A stretch of DNA of 64,000 nucleotides from Amycolatopsis albispora (GTDB lineage Bacteria; Actinomycetota; Actinomycetes; Mycobacteriales; Pseudonocardiaceae): the NCBI RefSeq assembly GCF_003312875.1, contig NZ_CP015163.1:5270001-5334000 (forward strand), written 5' to 3'. The notes under the pieces were generated by a model. It was given only the letters and a program-made list of their open reading frames with translations, ran no database searches and had not been told where the DNA came from. Below are positions 7,929-17,021 of this stretch, piece by piece; positions within the stretch are counted from its first letter, which is position 1, and the number at the start of each line of letters is the position of its first letter. The position numbers were made by a program, and so were the translations under genes.

Positions 7929-9445
7929 CGGTTACGACCGGCGGCCGGGTCGTGCTCGGCGTCATCGTCGACCGGCAGCGCGTCCACCGGGATGGCACGC
8001 GGGTCTTCCCAACCGTCGGGGACCAGCGCCATGCGGGTCTGCATCTCCAGCTCGGACAAGGCGTGCAGGTAGATCTGAGTCGTCACCACCGAGCTGTGGC
8101 CCAACCGTCGGCGAACCCAGTCCAGCGGGTCACCGAAGATCCGCGCGTAGTGGCCGCGCTGCTCCTCGGTCAGCTCGGCCAGCGCGGCGATGTGCCCGCG
8201 CTGCAGCTGCTCCAACGTCACCACTGCGAAGGTGTGGCGCAGCAGGTGGGCGTGCGCGGCCAGCCCAACACCAGCCTTCCCGCACCGGGCGTTGGCTTCG
8301 TCGAACATCTTCTTCCACCGGTGCACCGACAACGGCCAGCCGTGCTCGCCGAGCCAGAACAGCGCCGGTTCCAGTCCACCCGGTCCCTCGATCAGCAGCA
8401 GCCGACGCTCGGCGGCGTCGAGTTGGGCCACCTTGACCCGTCGCCGGACCCCAACCCCCGTCACCTGAGTGGCGATCGGCTGAGACGGATCCTGCACCAC
8501 CAGCGGTCGGCGCATCCGCCGGTACCGGTGTTGAGACGCCGCGACCACCTCAGGGCGATCGATCGCCACATAAGCAGCCAGATCAGCGAGCACCGACGCC
8601 GGAACATAGATCCACCGGGCTGAGCCTCCCTTGGCGATCGACGCTGGCAGCCAGAACCGCCGATAGCCGCCCAGGCCTTGATCCAGCGGAACCTCGAACA
8701 CGCTCAGCGCGGCTTGTTCGGACAGCCGAAGCCCGGTGCGCACCATCAAGTCGCAGAACGCCGCGTTCCGCGCCGCCCACCGACCTCGGAACCGCTCGTC
8801 GGGCAGACCCGCACCGGTGAATCCCCGAACGCCCACATCCCGCCATCGCCGATACTCCTGCGGTGGCAGCCACTCCACCCGTTCCCGGACCGCATCGTGC
8901 GAGTACGTCGCCGGCCGCTGCTCGTCCAAAGTGGAACGATTGGCCCACCCAGCCTCCACCGGAACAGGGCGTCGCGATGTCTGTGGGATCGGGTTGACCT
9001 GCACGTGCCCGCAGCCCAGCGCCCACCGGTAGAACCTGTTGACCGCAGCGACCTCCCGATCCCACGCGGCACCCGCCACCCTCGGCCCAGCCGGGTCGCG
9101 GCGCCGCCAGTGCAAATAGGCCCGGTGATCGGCCTCTGTCGCGTCCCGCCACGAGCGTTGCTCCCGCGCCGACCACAGGAACGTCAGGAACGCCGCGAGA
9201 TCCCGCGCGTAGCCCGACTGCGTGGTCGTGGCACTGGCCACCATCTTCACACTCTGGAAGAAGTCGTTCAGCACGACGTCGTACTCATAGGACGGCGACA
9301 ACAGAAACGGCGTACCCGGAACCACATCCGCCCGCTGGAGCCACTCGTGCCAGTCGTTCGGAAGATCGGCGACGAACGGCAGCGGAGCGGTCAATGACGG
9401 CAACTCGGAGCGGGTGAATCGGACATGCCAACGCATCGTGATCAT
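7925..9445 (-). CDS. Tyrosine recombinase of the trio (first gene, TnpA-like)
   Basis: First gene of the trio, 506 residues. Seen: complete catalytic set, with R240 in VRTGLRLSEQ, H400 and R403 in HLLRHTFAV, H450 in RRRLGHSSVV and nucleophile Y459 in TQIYLHAL. The N-terminal ~180 residues resemble a core-binding (SAM-like) domain. Start at ATG 9445 or ATG 9436; neither has a strong ribosome site. Most likely the active strand-exchange enzyme of the element. Confidence 0.9.
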   Translation of the reverse strand: MITMRWHVRFTRSELPSLTAPLPFVADLPNDWHEWLQRADVVPGTPFLLSPSYEYDVVLNDFFQSVKMVASATTTQSGYARDLAAFLTFLWSAREQRSWRDATEADHRAYLHWRRRDPAGPRVAGAAWDREVAAVNRFYRWALGCGHVQVNPIPQTSRRPVPVEAGWANRSTLDEQRPATYSHDAVRERVEWLPPQEYRRWRDVGVRGFTGAGLPDERFRGRWAARNAAFCDLMVRTGLRLSEQAALSVFEVPLDQGLGGYRRFWLPASIAKGGSARWIYVPASVLADLAAYVAIDRPEVVAASQHRYRRMRRPLVVQDPSQPIATQVTGVGVRRRVKVAQLDAAERRLLLIEGPGGLEPALFWLGEHGWPLSVHRWKKMFDEANARCGKAGVGLAAHAHLLRHTFAVVTLEQLQRGHIAALAELTEEQRGHYARIFGDPLDWVRRRLGHSSVVTTQIYLHALSELEMQTRMALVPDGWEDPRAIPVDALPVDDDAEHDPAAGRNR

Positions 9446-9681
9446 TGAGGCGACATGTTCCGGTCAGAGACCGGTTATGCACAAGCTGGGAGGAGGGCCA
9501 CAGGTCTACCGGTGCTGTCGCGGCCGTATGCCAGCTTGCCGTCCGGTTGAGAAGTTCGGAGTAGCTGCAGGTCCATGACCAGCAAGGTACCACTCGTTCG
9601 CACATACGTTCGAGCGACGTAGGGGACCGCCTGGCGGCTGTCTCACCGGGCATTCGCGCTCGATCGCAGCACGTCGTTCGC

Positions 9682-10449
9682 TTATCCCTCGGCGTCGGGG
9701 GGTCGGTTCGAGTCCGGGCGCTCGGAGAGCTGGCCGACAACCAGCATGATCAGCTCTTCCAGACTCTGAGGGCCGGTCGCGGTGATACTGGCCCCTGCGG
9801 TGACCGGTTCGTCCGGGCGCTCGGTGGGCTCGAACAAGGACGGCAGCGGCGGCCACCTCAACGTAGCCAGCAGCATGACGACGTGGGGGTCGCTGGTTGA
9901 TCCGGGCTCGATGGTTTCGCACCGGCGCAAAACCGCGTTCAACTCCGTGACGATGGGCGTCAGTGCCATCCGGTCATGACCTGCGAGCACCTCACCCGTG
10001 TCAGGATCGATTGCGCGGAACGGGGCCGGCTGCCGAATGAACTCCTCCTCGGCCAGGTCTGTCCACGACTTCGGGAGGCGCTGGCTGCGGACAAGGTCGT
10101 CGATGCGTTCGTCGAAGTGATCGGCGGAGTCCCGGACTTTTCTGTCCCGGAGGGCCGAGGTTTCGCTGACCATCAACTCTGTTCGCAGTCGATCGGCGCG
10201 GAAGCGACGCCAACGGGACTTGAGATCGGCTCCATCGGCCCTGACGGGCCACAACAGCTTGCTGATGATGGCGGACGCGGTGAGGAACGACTGGACCGCT
10301 GGCCACGCCTCGGAACGCCGCTGCGGATCCCGGCTGAGACTGAGAGCCTGTTGCACCGCGGCCAAGGCGTAACTCGCCTGCCGCACGATCTCGGCGACGT
10401 AGAACCGCCGGGCTCCCGATGCCCAGCGCAGCTCCCAGTCATCGCTCAC
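9682..10449 (-). CDS. Hypothetical protein downstream of the SAVMC3-like gene
   Basis: About 255 residues, not recognised. Seen: a helical, Arg-rich N-terminal two thirds (YVAEIVRQASYALAAVQQAL, then FLTASAIISKLLWPV), no signal peptide or membrane span, and a Pro-rich tail. It starts 17 bp after the stop of the preceding minus-strand gene, so the two probably form one transcript. GTG at 10449 is my choice; a TTG at 10470 would add seven residues. Function unknown. Confidence 0.6.
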   Translation of the reverse strand: MSDDWELRWASGARRFYVAEIVRQASYALAAVQQALSLSRDPQRRSEAWPAVQSFLTASAIISKLLWPVRADGADLKSRWRRFRADRLRTELMVSETSALRDRKVRDSADHFDERIDDLVRSQRLPKSWTDLAEEEFIRQPAPFRAIDPDTGEVLAGHDRMALTPIVTELNAVLRRCETIEPGSTSDPHVVMLLATLRWPPLPSLFEPTERPDEPVTAGASITATGPQSLEELIMLVVGQLSERPDSNRPPDAEG

Positions 10450-10466
10450 TCGATCATTGTGTCCCG

Positions 10467-11339
10467 TCAACGACGTAGGCGTTGGCCATCCAGTCCAGGC
10501 AGGAGCCGACCGTCATGTTCCCCGTCGCTCCCTCGGCGTAGGTCCCGGTAGCGGGTGACGGCGTGTGCGCCGGGAGTCCGTACCCACAGTGGAGCGCCGA
10601 TGAGGATACGTTCGACGTCTGGGCTGATGCCGCCGTCGCGGTCAAAGGTCCACCGGTCTTTGTCGAGCACGACGTCGCTGTAGATCTGTGCGAACCACTC
10701 GGATTCAGTCGCGTGGCCGAGCGTGAAGCCTCGTGTCCAGGGCTTGTCCTCGTGTTCGTCCCAGGTTCCGGTCACGCCCTGCTCGGTCGCGATCTTCAGG
10801 GCCTCGACCGCGAGGGACTCCGGGTCGTCCCACTGTGAATTGTTGATCGTTCCTCGGCTCCGGATGTACAGAGCAATCGCCCGAGCCGCGGAGGACGACC
10901 ATCCTTCCGGTGGCTTGTCGGAGCCGCCGACGTAGTCGGCGGTGTTCTCAAGGCTGCCGAACATGCACACATCGACGCGGACGCCAGTGCTGCTGCGAGT
11001 GCTGGCGTACATCACGACGCCCTGTCGCTTCTCAATGCCGCCCGTGAACTGGGCGAACTCGACACGGCCGACGCCCTTGGCGAACACCGCCGGCGGCGGG
11101 GTGACGAAGTCCTCGACTGCAAGGTCGCCGATCGCCGTTTCGATTCGACGCGCCACCTCAGCACGGTCTAGCGTGCGCGCCTCCTGAGCAAATTCGAGCC
11201 CACCGATCAAGGGAATCGACGCCGTCTTGGCCTTCCAACTCACGCGCCGTTCGAGGGCGATGCCGTTTGCCGACGCGATGTCCCGGATACGGCGATCCGA
11301 CCAGTAGGCGTAACTGCGGATCGCACCTAGCTCGCCCAT
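10467..11339 (-). CDS. Hypothetical protein, possibly SAVMC3_10250/DUF7019-like
   Basis: About 290 residues. Seen: an opening RSYAYWSDRRIRDIA that resembles the YVYVSDxK opening of the actinobacterial SAVMC3_10250 family, then an IETAIGDLAVEDFVTP segment and a beta-rich middle part. No catalytic motif recognised. The ATG at 11339 is chosen because GGAGGGG lies 7 bases upstream; the longer frame to 11393 has no such site. Family call is tentative and the function of that family is unknown. Confidence 0.62.
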   Translation of the reverse strand: MGELGAIRSYAYWSDRRIRDIASANGIALERRVSWKAKTASIPLIGGLEFAQEARTLDRAEVARRIETAIGDLAVEDFVTPPPAVFAKGVGRVEFAQFTGGIEKRQGVVMYASTRSSTGVRVDVCMFGSLENTADYVGGSDKPPEGWSSSAARAIALYIRSRGTINNSQWDDPESLAVEALKIATEQGVTGTWDEHEDKPWTRGFTLGHATESEWFAQIYSDVVLDKDRWTFDRDGGISPDVERILIGAPLWVRTPGAHAVTRYRDLRRGSDGEHDGRLLPGLDGQRLRR

Positions 11340-11666
11340 GAGCAGGCCCCTCCAAGCGCCAATTCGTCGAAGCGGTCCCGTCAGGGCCAGCACGTTCGAA
11401 GCCTACCTATCCACCCTCGCACTCAACCGGGTGAACCATGCCGCCGCTGCTATCGAGCTCACGTGTGGTGTCGCCTCATTGGCGCCTCACCAGCGCCTCG
11501 CCGCCGCTCTGGTTCAGATCTTGATACAGCCGTCTAATCGCCCACACGAATCGACCCGGCCGGTTCGACTGGTGCTGGTGCGCCGCACGTCACGACAGGT
11601 GGGTCGACCAGACGCACGGTGAGTCGGCTCGTGATGGCGAGACGGGGTGGGGAGAACGTCACGGTG
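11340..11666. other. 327-bp divergent spacer, no gene seen
   Basis: It separates the minus-strand unknown gene from the plus-strand DUF574 methyltransferase and must hold promoters for both. I see no strong inverted repeat, riboswitch or reading frame with a convincing ribosome site in it. Confidence 0.4.
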
Positions 11667-12503
11667 ATGGCGACGCATGAGAGCGCGTCAGGTCTTGAGC
11701 AACAGGTAGACCCCGACGCGCCGTCGCTGTCCCGGATCTACGACTACCTGCTCGGCGGTGGGCACAACTTCGCGGCCGACCGTGCCGTGGCCGACAAGAT
11801 CACCACCCTGGTGCCTGGGTATGACGTATTCGTCCGCAAGAGCCGCACCTTCGTCCGCCGCGCAGTCCTTCACATGCTCACGGCCGGAATCGAGCAGTTC
11901 CTCGACCTGGGTGCGGGCATGTTCAGCGCCCACCCCGTGCATCATCTCGCCCAGGCTGAACGTCCCGACGTCCGCGTCGTCTACGTCGATCGCGACCCCA
12001 TAGCCATCGCCGGTCTCGGTCTGATCGTCCATGCGGACGATCAGAGCACCGGGGTGATCGAGGCCGACCTGCGGCACGTTGACGAGGTGCTCGACCATGC
12101 AGTGACCACTCGGCTGCTCGATCTGACTCGCCCGGTGGGCGTGGTGGCCGGGTCGGTGTTGCATTGCCTGCCCGACGCCGAGGATCCGGCCGCCGCATTG
12201 GCCAGGTACCACGAGCGGCTGGCACCCGGCTCGCTGTTGGCCGCTTCACACGCCGACGGCATCGTCCTCGGGCTGGAGTCGGCCGCTGCGGTCGAGGACT
12301 GTCTCGCCAGGGCCGGGATCACGCTCGTCCATCGAAGCCGGCGGCAGTTCGCCGACCTGCTGGGACCGTGGCAACCACACCCGGACGGCGTGGCGCCGAT
12401 CGGCTTGTGGCGACCGGACGGGCTCACCCTGCCCGTACGCGAGTGCCTGTGGGGCAACGCCGTGCTCGCCGACCGCCGTCCCGAGCCCGCGGAGCGAGCA
12501 TGA
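11667..12503 (+). CDS. DUF574-family SAM-dependent methyltransferase
   Basis: Soluble S-adenosylmethionine methyltransferase of about 278 residues. Seen: the DUF574 opening SRIYDYLLGGGHNFAADR, the cofactor loop FLDLGAGMF, VVYVDRDPIA for the ribose-binding acidic position, and a C-terminal SRRQFADLLGPW segment typical of the family. These proteins are abundant in actinomycetes but their substrates are unknown. Start at ATG 11667 (or GTG 11664) with GGGGAG about 9 bases upstream. Its stop overlaps the ATG of the NB-ARC gene (ATGA), so the two are co-translated and probably act together. Confidence 0.88.
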   Translation: MATHESASGLEQQVDPDAPSLSRIYDYLLGGGHNFAADRAVADKITTLVPGYDVFVRKSRTFVRRAVLHMLTAGIEQFLDLGAGMFSAHPVHHLAQAERPDVRVVYVDRDPIAIAGLGLIVHADDQSTGVIEADLRHVDEVLDHAVTTRLLDLTRPVGVVAGSVLHCLPDAEDPAAALARYHERLAPGSLLAASHADGIVLGLESAAAVEDCLARAGITLVHRSRRQFADLLGPWQPHPDGVAPIGLWRPDGLTLPVRECLWGNAVLADRRPEPAERA

Positions 12504-14620
12504 ACGAGGCCGAGCACATCAACACCGTATCCGGATCGGTCCACGGCCAGGTGCTGCAAGCCCGCACGGTCACCGCCGACACCATCGTCCTGCACGCTCC
12601 CGAGCACCGAGTGCCGGTGCCCCGGCAGCTTCCGCCGCCCGCGCACACCTGGGTCGACCGAACAGATGAATTGGAGCGGTTGGACCGTCTGCTCACCACG
12701 GCGGGCCCGACCCGCGTGGTGGTGACCGGCCTGGGTGGGGTCGGCAAGACCGGCTTGGCGGTGCGCTGGCTCGACGGACACCACGAGCGCCACCCCGACG
12801 GCGTGCTGCACGTCGACCTCAACGGCTGGAGCGGCCACCCGCCACCGGCCACCGCGCAGGTCCTCGCCGGATGGCTCCGCGCGCTCGGCGTCGCCGCCGA
12901 CGACCTGCCGGGCGAGGTGGCCGAGCTGGTCGCGCTGTACCGGACGGTCACCTCGGACAAGGCGGTGGCCATGCTGGTCGACAACGCCCGCTCCGCCGAG
13001 CAGGTGCAGGCCCTGGTACCTGCCACGGCGCGCGGCACGATCCTGGTCACCAGCCGCAATCGGCTCGCCGAGCTGGCCATCGCGGGCTTCCGCCACCTCG
13101 ACCTCGACTGCTTCCCGGCCGCCACCGGCGCCGCGCTCCTGACCGGCCTCCTCGACGAGGAGCGACAGCCCATCGGCGAGGAGCTGCTGCATGCGCTGGC
13201 CACCCGCTGTCACGGGCACCCGTTGGTCTTAACCATCGCCGGGGCCCATCTCGCCGCCTACCCCTGGCGCGACCCGGCGCGCCTGATCACCCGCCTGACC
13301 CACCTCGCCGAGGCGTCCACTGGCGCTTTGGACCCGCACGAGCTGTCCGTTGAAGGAGTGCTGCAGATGAGCTACGAGGACCTCGACGCCACCACCGCCC
13401 GGCTCTACCGCGGCCTGGCCGAGCATCCCGGCGTCGAGTTCACCGCCGAGCCGCTCGCGGCCGGGCTCGACGTGCCGGTCGCCGAGGTCGGCCGCGGGCT
13501 CGGGCGGCTGGTGGAGGCGAACCTCGTCACCGAGACTGGAGACGAGCGTTACCGGCTGCACGACGTCCTGCGAGAGCACGTGCAAACCCTGGCAGGCCAG
13601 GATGACCAGGCCAAGCGGCTTGCGGTGCGCCGCCGGATGATCGAGTGGTACCTGCGGCGCGCGGCGGCGGCCGACAAGATCATCAATCCTTTCCCTCGCC
13701 GGTTCAGCCCCGTCTACACCGGTCTGGACACCGGCGTGTTCGCAGCGAAGGCTGCCCTGGAATGGGCCGAGACCGAACGCGCCAACCTTCTCGCCGCTCA
13801 ACAGGTCGCCGCCGACCAGGGCTGGACGGAGCTGGTGTATCAGTTCGGCGAGGTCCTGTGGAACCCGCTGCGCCCCAACTACACCGCCGGTGAGTTGGTG
13901 AGCTCGCAGTTCCTCGGGGCCAATGCCGCGGCCGACGCCGGGCACATCCTGGAGGTCGTCTGCCGCACCCGCCAGGGCTTCGGCGAGACCAACCTCGGTC
14001 ACCACGAGGCCGCCGTCGCCATCTGCACGATTGCCGTAGAGCGCGCCGCCGAAGTCGGCGACCCGTGGCTGCACTCCGGCGCGCTGTCCACCCGCGCCCG
14101 CGCCCACCTCAAGGCCGACGACCCGCACGCCGCCCTCCCTGACCTCGAACATGCCCTGGAAATCGCCGAGGGGATGAGCGACGCCCGCAGCATCGCGCTG
14201 CGGCACCGCCGCCTCGGCGAAACTGCCCTGCACCCCAAGGTCGCCGACGCCCCGCTCGCACTCCACCACCTGCGGCTGGCGGCGAGCATGTTCACCGGCA
14301 TCGGCGATGACATCGGCCACGCCCGCACCGTCCTGCACCTGGCACGGGCCCTGACCCTGAACGGGCAAGCCGCCGAGGCAGTGTCGGAGCTCGCCGCGAT
14401 CGAGCAGGCCGTGCGCGACTACGGCTCGGTCGGCTACTTGGCCGACCTATGCACCGTGCTCGGCGAGGTCCACGCCGCGCTCGGCGACACCGCCGAGGCC
14501 CACCGCCGCTACGGCCAGGCCATCGACTACTACACCGCCGCCGGCCCCGGCGCCGACAAGAGCAAGGCCACCGTCATCGCCCGGCGCGACGCCCTCGACT
14601 CCGACCAACCGACCGCCTGA
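12500..14620 (+). CDS. NB-ARC/STAND NTPase with C-terminal TPR-like helices
   Basis: Signal-transducing ATPase of about 706 residues. Seen: a short N-terminal GSVHGQVLQARTV stretch common in actinobacterial NB-ARC proteins; Walker A GLGGVGKTGLA near residue 80; Walker B-like VAMLVDNA; sensor-like GTILVTSRNRL; GHPLVLTIAGA matching the GxPLAL motif; a winged-helix segment around residues 280-350; then about 300 residues of helical repeats typical of TPR ligand sensors. Known of the class: STAND proteins stay autoinhibited until the repeats bind a signal. No large effector domain is present, so output may go through the coupled methyltransferase or the downstream HTH protein; that is inference. 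Confidence 0.88.
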   Translation: MNEAEHINTVSGSVHGQVLQARTVTADTIVLHAPEHRVPVPRQLPPPAHTWVDRTDELERLDRLLTTAGPTRVVVTGLGGVGKTGLAVRWLDGHHERHPDGVLHVDLNGWSGHPPPATAQVLAGWLRALGVAADDLPGEVAELVALYRTVTSDKAVAMLVDNARSAEQVQALVPATARGTILVTSRNRLAELAIAGFRHLDLDCFPAATGAALLTGLLDEERQPIGEELLHALATRCHGHPLVLTIAGAHLAAYPWRDPARLITRLTHLAEASTGALDPHELSVEGVLQMSYEDLDATTARLYRGLAEHPGVEFTAEPLAAGLDVPVAEVGRGLGRLVEANLVTETGDERYRLHDVLREHVQTLAGQDDQAKRLAVRRRMIEWYLRRAAAADKIINPFPRRFSPVYTGLDTGVFAAKAALEWAETERANLLAAQQVAADQGWTELVYQFGEVLWNPLRPNYTAGELVSSQFLGANAAADAGHILEVVCRTRQGFGETNLGHHEAAVAICTIAVERAAEVGDPWLHSGALSTRARAHLKADDPHAALPDLEHALEIAEGMSDARSIALRHRRLGETALHPKVADAPLALHHLRLAASMFTGIGDDIGHARTVLHLARALTLNGQAAEAVSELAAIEQAVRDYGSVGYLADLCTVLGEVHAALGDTAEAHRRYGQAIDYYTAAGPGADKSKATVIARRDALDSDQPTA

Positions 14621-14641
14621 ACGCGAAGAGGAGCGAACGGC

Positions 14642-14863
14642 ATGGCAGCACACACCACGGCCAAGGGACGCCGGATCACCGGCGAGGCCCGCATCAAGAT
14701 GGCCGCTGACCTGAAGAAGAAGTACGAAAAGGGCGCCAGCATCCGTGCGCTGGCCGAGGCCACCGACCGCTCGTACGGCTTCGTGCACCGAATCCTGTCG
14801 GAGTTCGGTGTGGTGCTGCGTGGACGCGGCGGCGCTACCCGGACCAAGCCCAAAGCCTCATAG
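14642..14863 (+). CDS. Small helix-turn-helix protein
   Basis: A 73-residue basic protein. Seen: LKKKYEKGASIRALAEATDR followed by SYGFVHRILSEFGV, a clear resolvase-like helix-turn-helix, and a Gly/Arg tail (LRGRGGATR). Such mini-HTH proteins are common in actinomycetes. GAGGAG lies upstream of the ATG. It follows the NB-ARC gene by 21 bp and is probably in the same transcript, as a DNA-binding output or an unrelated regulator. Confidence 0.82.
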   Translation: MAAHTTAKGRRITGEARIKMAADLKKKYEKGASIRALAEATDRSYGFVHRILSEFGVVLRGRGGATRTKPKAS

Positions 14864-14930
14864 CCCAGCGACAGCGGGCACGAGAACGGCTCGCGACACC
14901 AGCCCATCCGATACGCGAGCGGAGATCATG

Positions 14931-15329
14931 ATGCCCAGACGGGTCTTGCGGGGCTACCGCCTGGGAACGCACACTGGCGAACCGGATTGCGATGCGCGGC
15001 CGGCGCCGCGGATTCAAGTCCGCTTCGCGTGCCGAAGAGGACACGAGTTCACCGTGCCATTCTCGACAGACGCCGAGATACCCGCCGTCTGGAGATGCCC
15101 ACGACACGGCGTCGAACATTGCCTCCGCATCAATGAAGACTCCGCCTGGCAACCGCCCAAGGGAAAGCCTCCACGCACGCACTACGTCATGCTCTTGGAA
15201 CGACGCAGCATCGCCGATCTTGAAGTCCTCGTCGACCAGGCGCTGGCGGGCATCCTCCTGCAGCGCCGATCACCTTACGGTCGCGTGCCCATCGGCGACC
15301 GAACCTACGGTTTCCGGTTCGAGCCATGA
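14931..15329 (+). CDS. RbpA-like RNA polymerase-binding protein (paralogue)
   Basis: About 132 residues with strong resemblance to RbpA, the actinobacterial factor that binds sigma and the polymerase to stabilise open complexes. Seen: RVLRGYRLGTHTGE at the start, FACRRGHEFTVPFSTDAEIP with WRCPRHGVEH giving a Cys/His core, and KPPRTHYVMLLERRSIADLE, the sigma-interaction region. The canonical protein is ~110 residues; this one has a ~20-residue C-terminal extension (RRSPYGRVPIGDRTYGF). A second RbpA outside the core locus would be a specialised version. ATG at 14931 has GGAG 6 bases upstream. Confidence 0.86.
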   Translation: MPRRVLRGYRLGTHTGEPDCDARPAPRIQVRFACRRGHEFTVPFSTDAEIPAVWRCPRHGVEHCLRINEDSAWQPPKGKPPRTHYVMLLERRSIADLEVLVDQALAGILLQRRSPYGRVPIGDRTYGFRFEP

Positions 15330-15452
15330 TTGCCGGCCCGAGAAGGCGTAACAGGCAGGCTGGCTCTGATGTTTTCGAGCCGACTACCTCGGAGCATGCG
15401 AGGTATCGAGCCCGAGGGCGCCTCGCCTCATCATCGACGTGCAGGTCGCGGT

Positions 15453-16718
15453 CTACGGTTTGGGCTGGCCGGTGCCGGAGTTACGAGCCGGTGAGCCGCG
15501 CAGTTCCGTGACGCGCTCGCGGAATGGTGCGCCGACCGGCCCGCGCAAATGCCGACCCACGGGCACCTCTTTGTGTTCACAGTTTCCTTCGCTATGCCCC
15601 CAGGTGTTCATACACATGTTTGCTCGATACGGGCCGCGCCAGTACCGGTGGCGATAGTGAGGCGAGCGGCGGCTGTTGTCCGACGTGTCGTGGTCGGCGT
15701 TGTCCTCTCCGTCGTCGGGAGGCAGGTCTTTGGTCCTGAACCGCGGGTGTACCCGGACGATGTTCACGTCGATCGTCGCGATGATGCCGGCTCGGGCGTC
15801 GCCTCGGGTCACTGATCGCGGAGCTGCGATCACATCGGTGTGGGTCAGCGGTTTCTTGACTTTGTGGTCGAGCAATTGCCATAGGCCGTAGACGGTCTGG
15901 ACCCACCCGGCGCAGTGGTTCGCGTCGGGTTCGGGGAGCAGTTCACCGAACTGGAGGGTCGCGGTGAAGGTAGCGAGTACCGGCATCGGGCTCATCCGGG
16001 CCGAGACAGTGCGGACATGGTCGGCGAAGTAGCCCGCGCTGTATCGGGTCTTTGTCGCTGCCCACTGGGCGACGAACGTGTCCGGGGGCAGGCCGTCCCA
16101 GTGGGGCGGCCGATTTGGGGTGTAGAACGACAGTTGGACCCGGTCCTCGTGCGGCGGTGGCAGGCGTGACCAGCTGATGGCGACGATTGGGGCCTCGACG
16201 TAACCGGAGACGTCGTAGAGCCAGGGGGCTGGTGTCCATCCTGAGCCTGGCAGGTCTTGCGCACGCGCGGCGTCATAGAGGGCGCCGCCGATGCAGCTCT
16301 CGAACAGCATGAAGCCGGTCATGCTGGGCATTCGGTCCGGGCTGGCGGGTTCGGTGGACGGGGTGGACGAGTAGGTCACGGCCATCTCGATCGCCTCGTG
16401 GTCGACCCACGTCAGGCTCGCGTTCTTGAGGCGGCCGGCTTCATCGCGGGCGTATCGGCGTACTTCCCGATCCTCGCTCTCCACCGCGGCGGCTCGCGCG
16501 ACCTGGCCTGTTCGTCCTTGCTGGGCGCCCTCGGCCGCGATGGTGGTGTAGTGCTCGTGAAGCCGCCGGCGGAGGAAGGGAAGCTGCTCGGAAGACGGAG
16601 CGACCCACGGCGCCGGTTGGAAGATCGAAGCGTCCGGGATCGGGTCGGGAATCGTGAGGCCATCGGTTGCCGGGTGCATGAAACGGACTCCAGCCAAGGT
16701 CGCGGCGGCGCTGGTCAC
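15453..16718 (-). CDS. Hypothetical protein with C-terminal R-W-Y/H...RGP motif
   Basis: About 421 residues, soluble. Not recognised by name. Seen: no signal peptide; a Ser/Thr-rich N-terminal quarter; MTGFMLFESCIGGALYDAAR near residue 130; and a C-terminal block HRYWRGPYRANM with KEVPVGRHLRGPVGAP that resembles the W-x3-Y...H-x-R-GP ending of uncharacterised actinobacterial and phage proteins. The start ATG overlaps the stop of the small upstream gene. Function unknown. Confidence 0.68.
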   Translation of the reverse strand: MTSAAATLAGVRFMHPATDGLTIPDPIPDASIFQPAPWVAPSSEQLPFLRRRLHEHYTTIAAEGAQQGRTGQVARAAAVESEDREVRRYARDEAGRLKNASLTWVDHEAIEMAVTYSSTPSTEPASPDRMPSMTGFMLFESCIGGALYDAARAQDLPGSGWTPAPWLYDVSGYVEAPIVAISWSRLPPPHEDRVQLSFYTPNRPPHWDGLPPDTFVAQWAATKTRYSAGYFADHVRTVSARMSPMPVLATFTATLQFGELLPEPDANHCAGWVQTVYGLWQLLDHKVKKPLTHTDVIAAPRSVTRGDARAGIIATIDVNIVRVHPRFRTKDLPPDDGEDNADHDTSDNSRRSPHYRHRYWRGPYRANMCMNTWGHSEGNCEHKEVPVGRHLRGPVGAPFRERVTELRGSPARNSGTGQPKP

Positions 16719-16993
16719 AGGCGGCGCAGTGCTTGCAGCACGCGGTCGAGAAGCGCCAGATGCTCGTCGTCGGGCCGCGGTCCCTCCAGCGCGGCCCGAC
16801 GCGCGGCGGCCCGTTCCTCGTCGAGGTCCAGCGGAAGCGCGGACGGCCCCGTGGCGGGCAGTTGTCCAAGGCTGGGGAGGTACTCGGTGAGTGGTCCGTT
16901 GTCGGCATGGCGGCGCGCGGCCTTACCGTGGACAGCATCGAACGACAGTCCGGGGGTTTCCGGCGAGCAGCGAGGACTCGGCACGATCACCAT
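16715..16993 (-). CDS. Small hypothetical protein coupled to the 15453-16718 gene
   Basis: About 92 residues, Pro/Glu/Arg-rich, with LPLDLDEERAAARRAALEG and DDEHLALLDRVLQAL helices at its end. It overlaps its downstream neighbour by 4 bp. The ATG at 16993 has AAGG upstream; an alternative GTG at 17032 would overlap the end of the phosphatase gene. Not recognised; it may be a partner of the next protein. Confidence 0.5.
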   Translation of the reverse strand: MVIVPSPRCSPETPGLSFDAVHGKAARRHADNGPLTEYLPSLGQLPATGPSALPLDLDEERAAARRAALEGPRPDDEHLALLDRVLQALRRL

Positions 16994-17021
16994 CGCGTCC
17001 GCCTTCGTGTCCGGCTCCGCA

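Larger units (their letters stand above)
3572..9445 (-). mobile_element. Recombinase-in-trio (RIT)/Tn554-like element
   Basis: Four minus-strand genes in an unbroken chain: three tyrosine recombinases (7925-9445, 6039-7928, 3955-6042) and a small TnpC-like protein (3572-3958). Each junction is a 4-bp ATGA or GTGA overlap. Three different recombinases in tandem is the defining layout of RIT elements; the small coiled-coil partner recalls TnpC of Tn554. Possible termini are AGACCGGT at 9468-9475 and its inverse ACCGGTCT at 3532-3539, but 8 bp is weak evidence. No cargo gene is seen. Confidence 0.75.

Noticed and set aside
9700..9730. GGTTCGAGTCC, a tRNA T-loop-like string, with the protein ending in DSNRPP
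   Set aside because: No 5-bp T stem, acceptor stem or anticodon arm could be built around it, so I do not call a tRNA or an att remnant.
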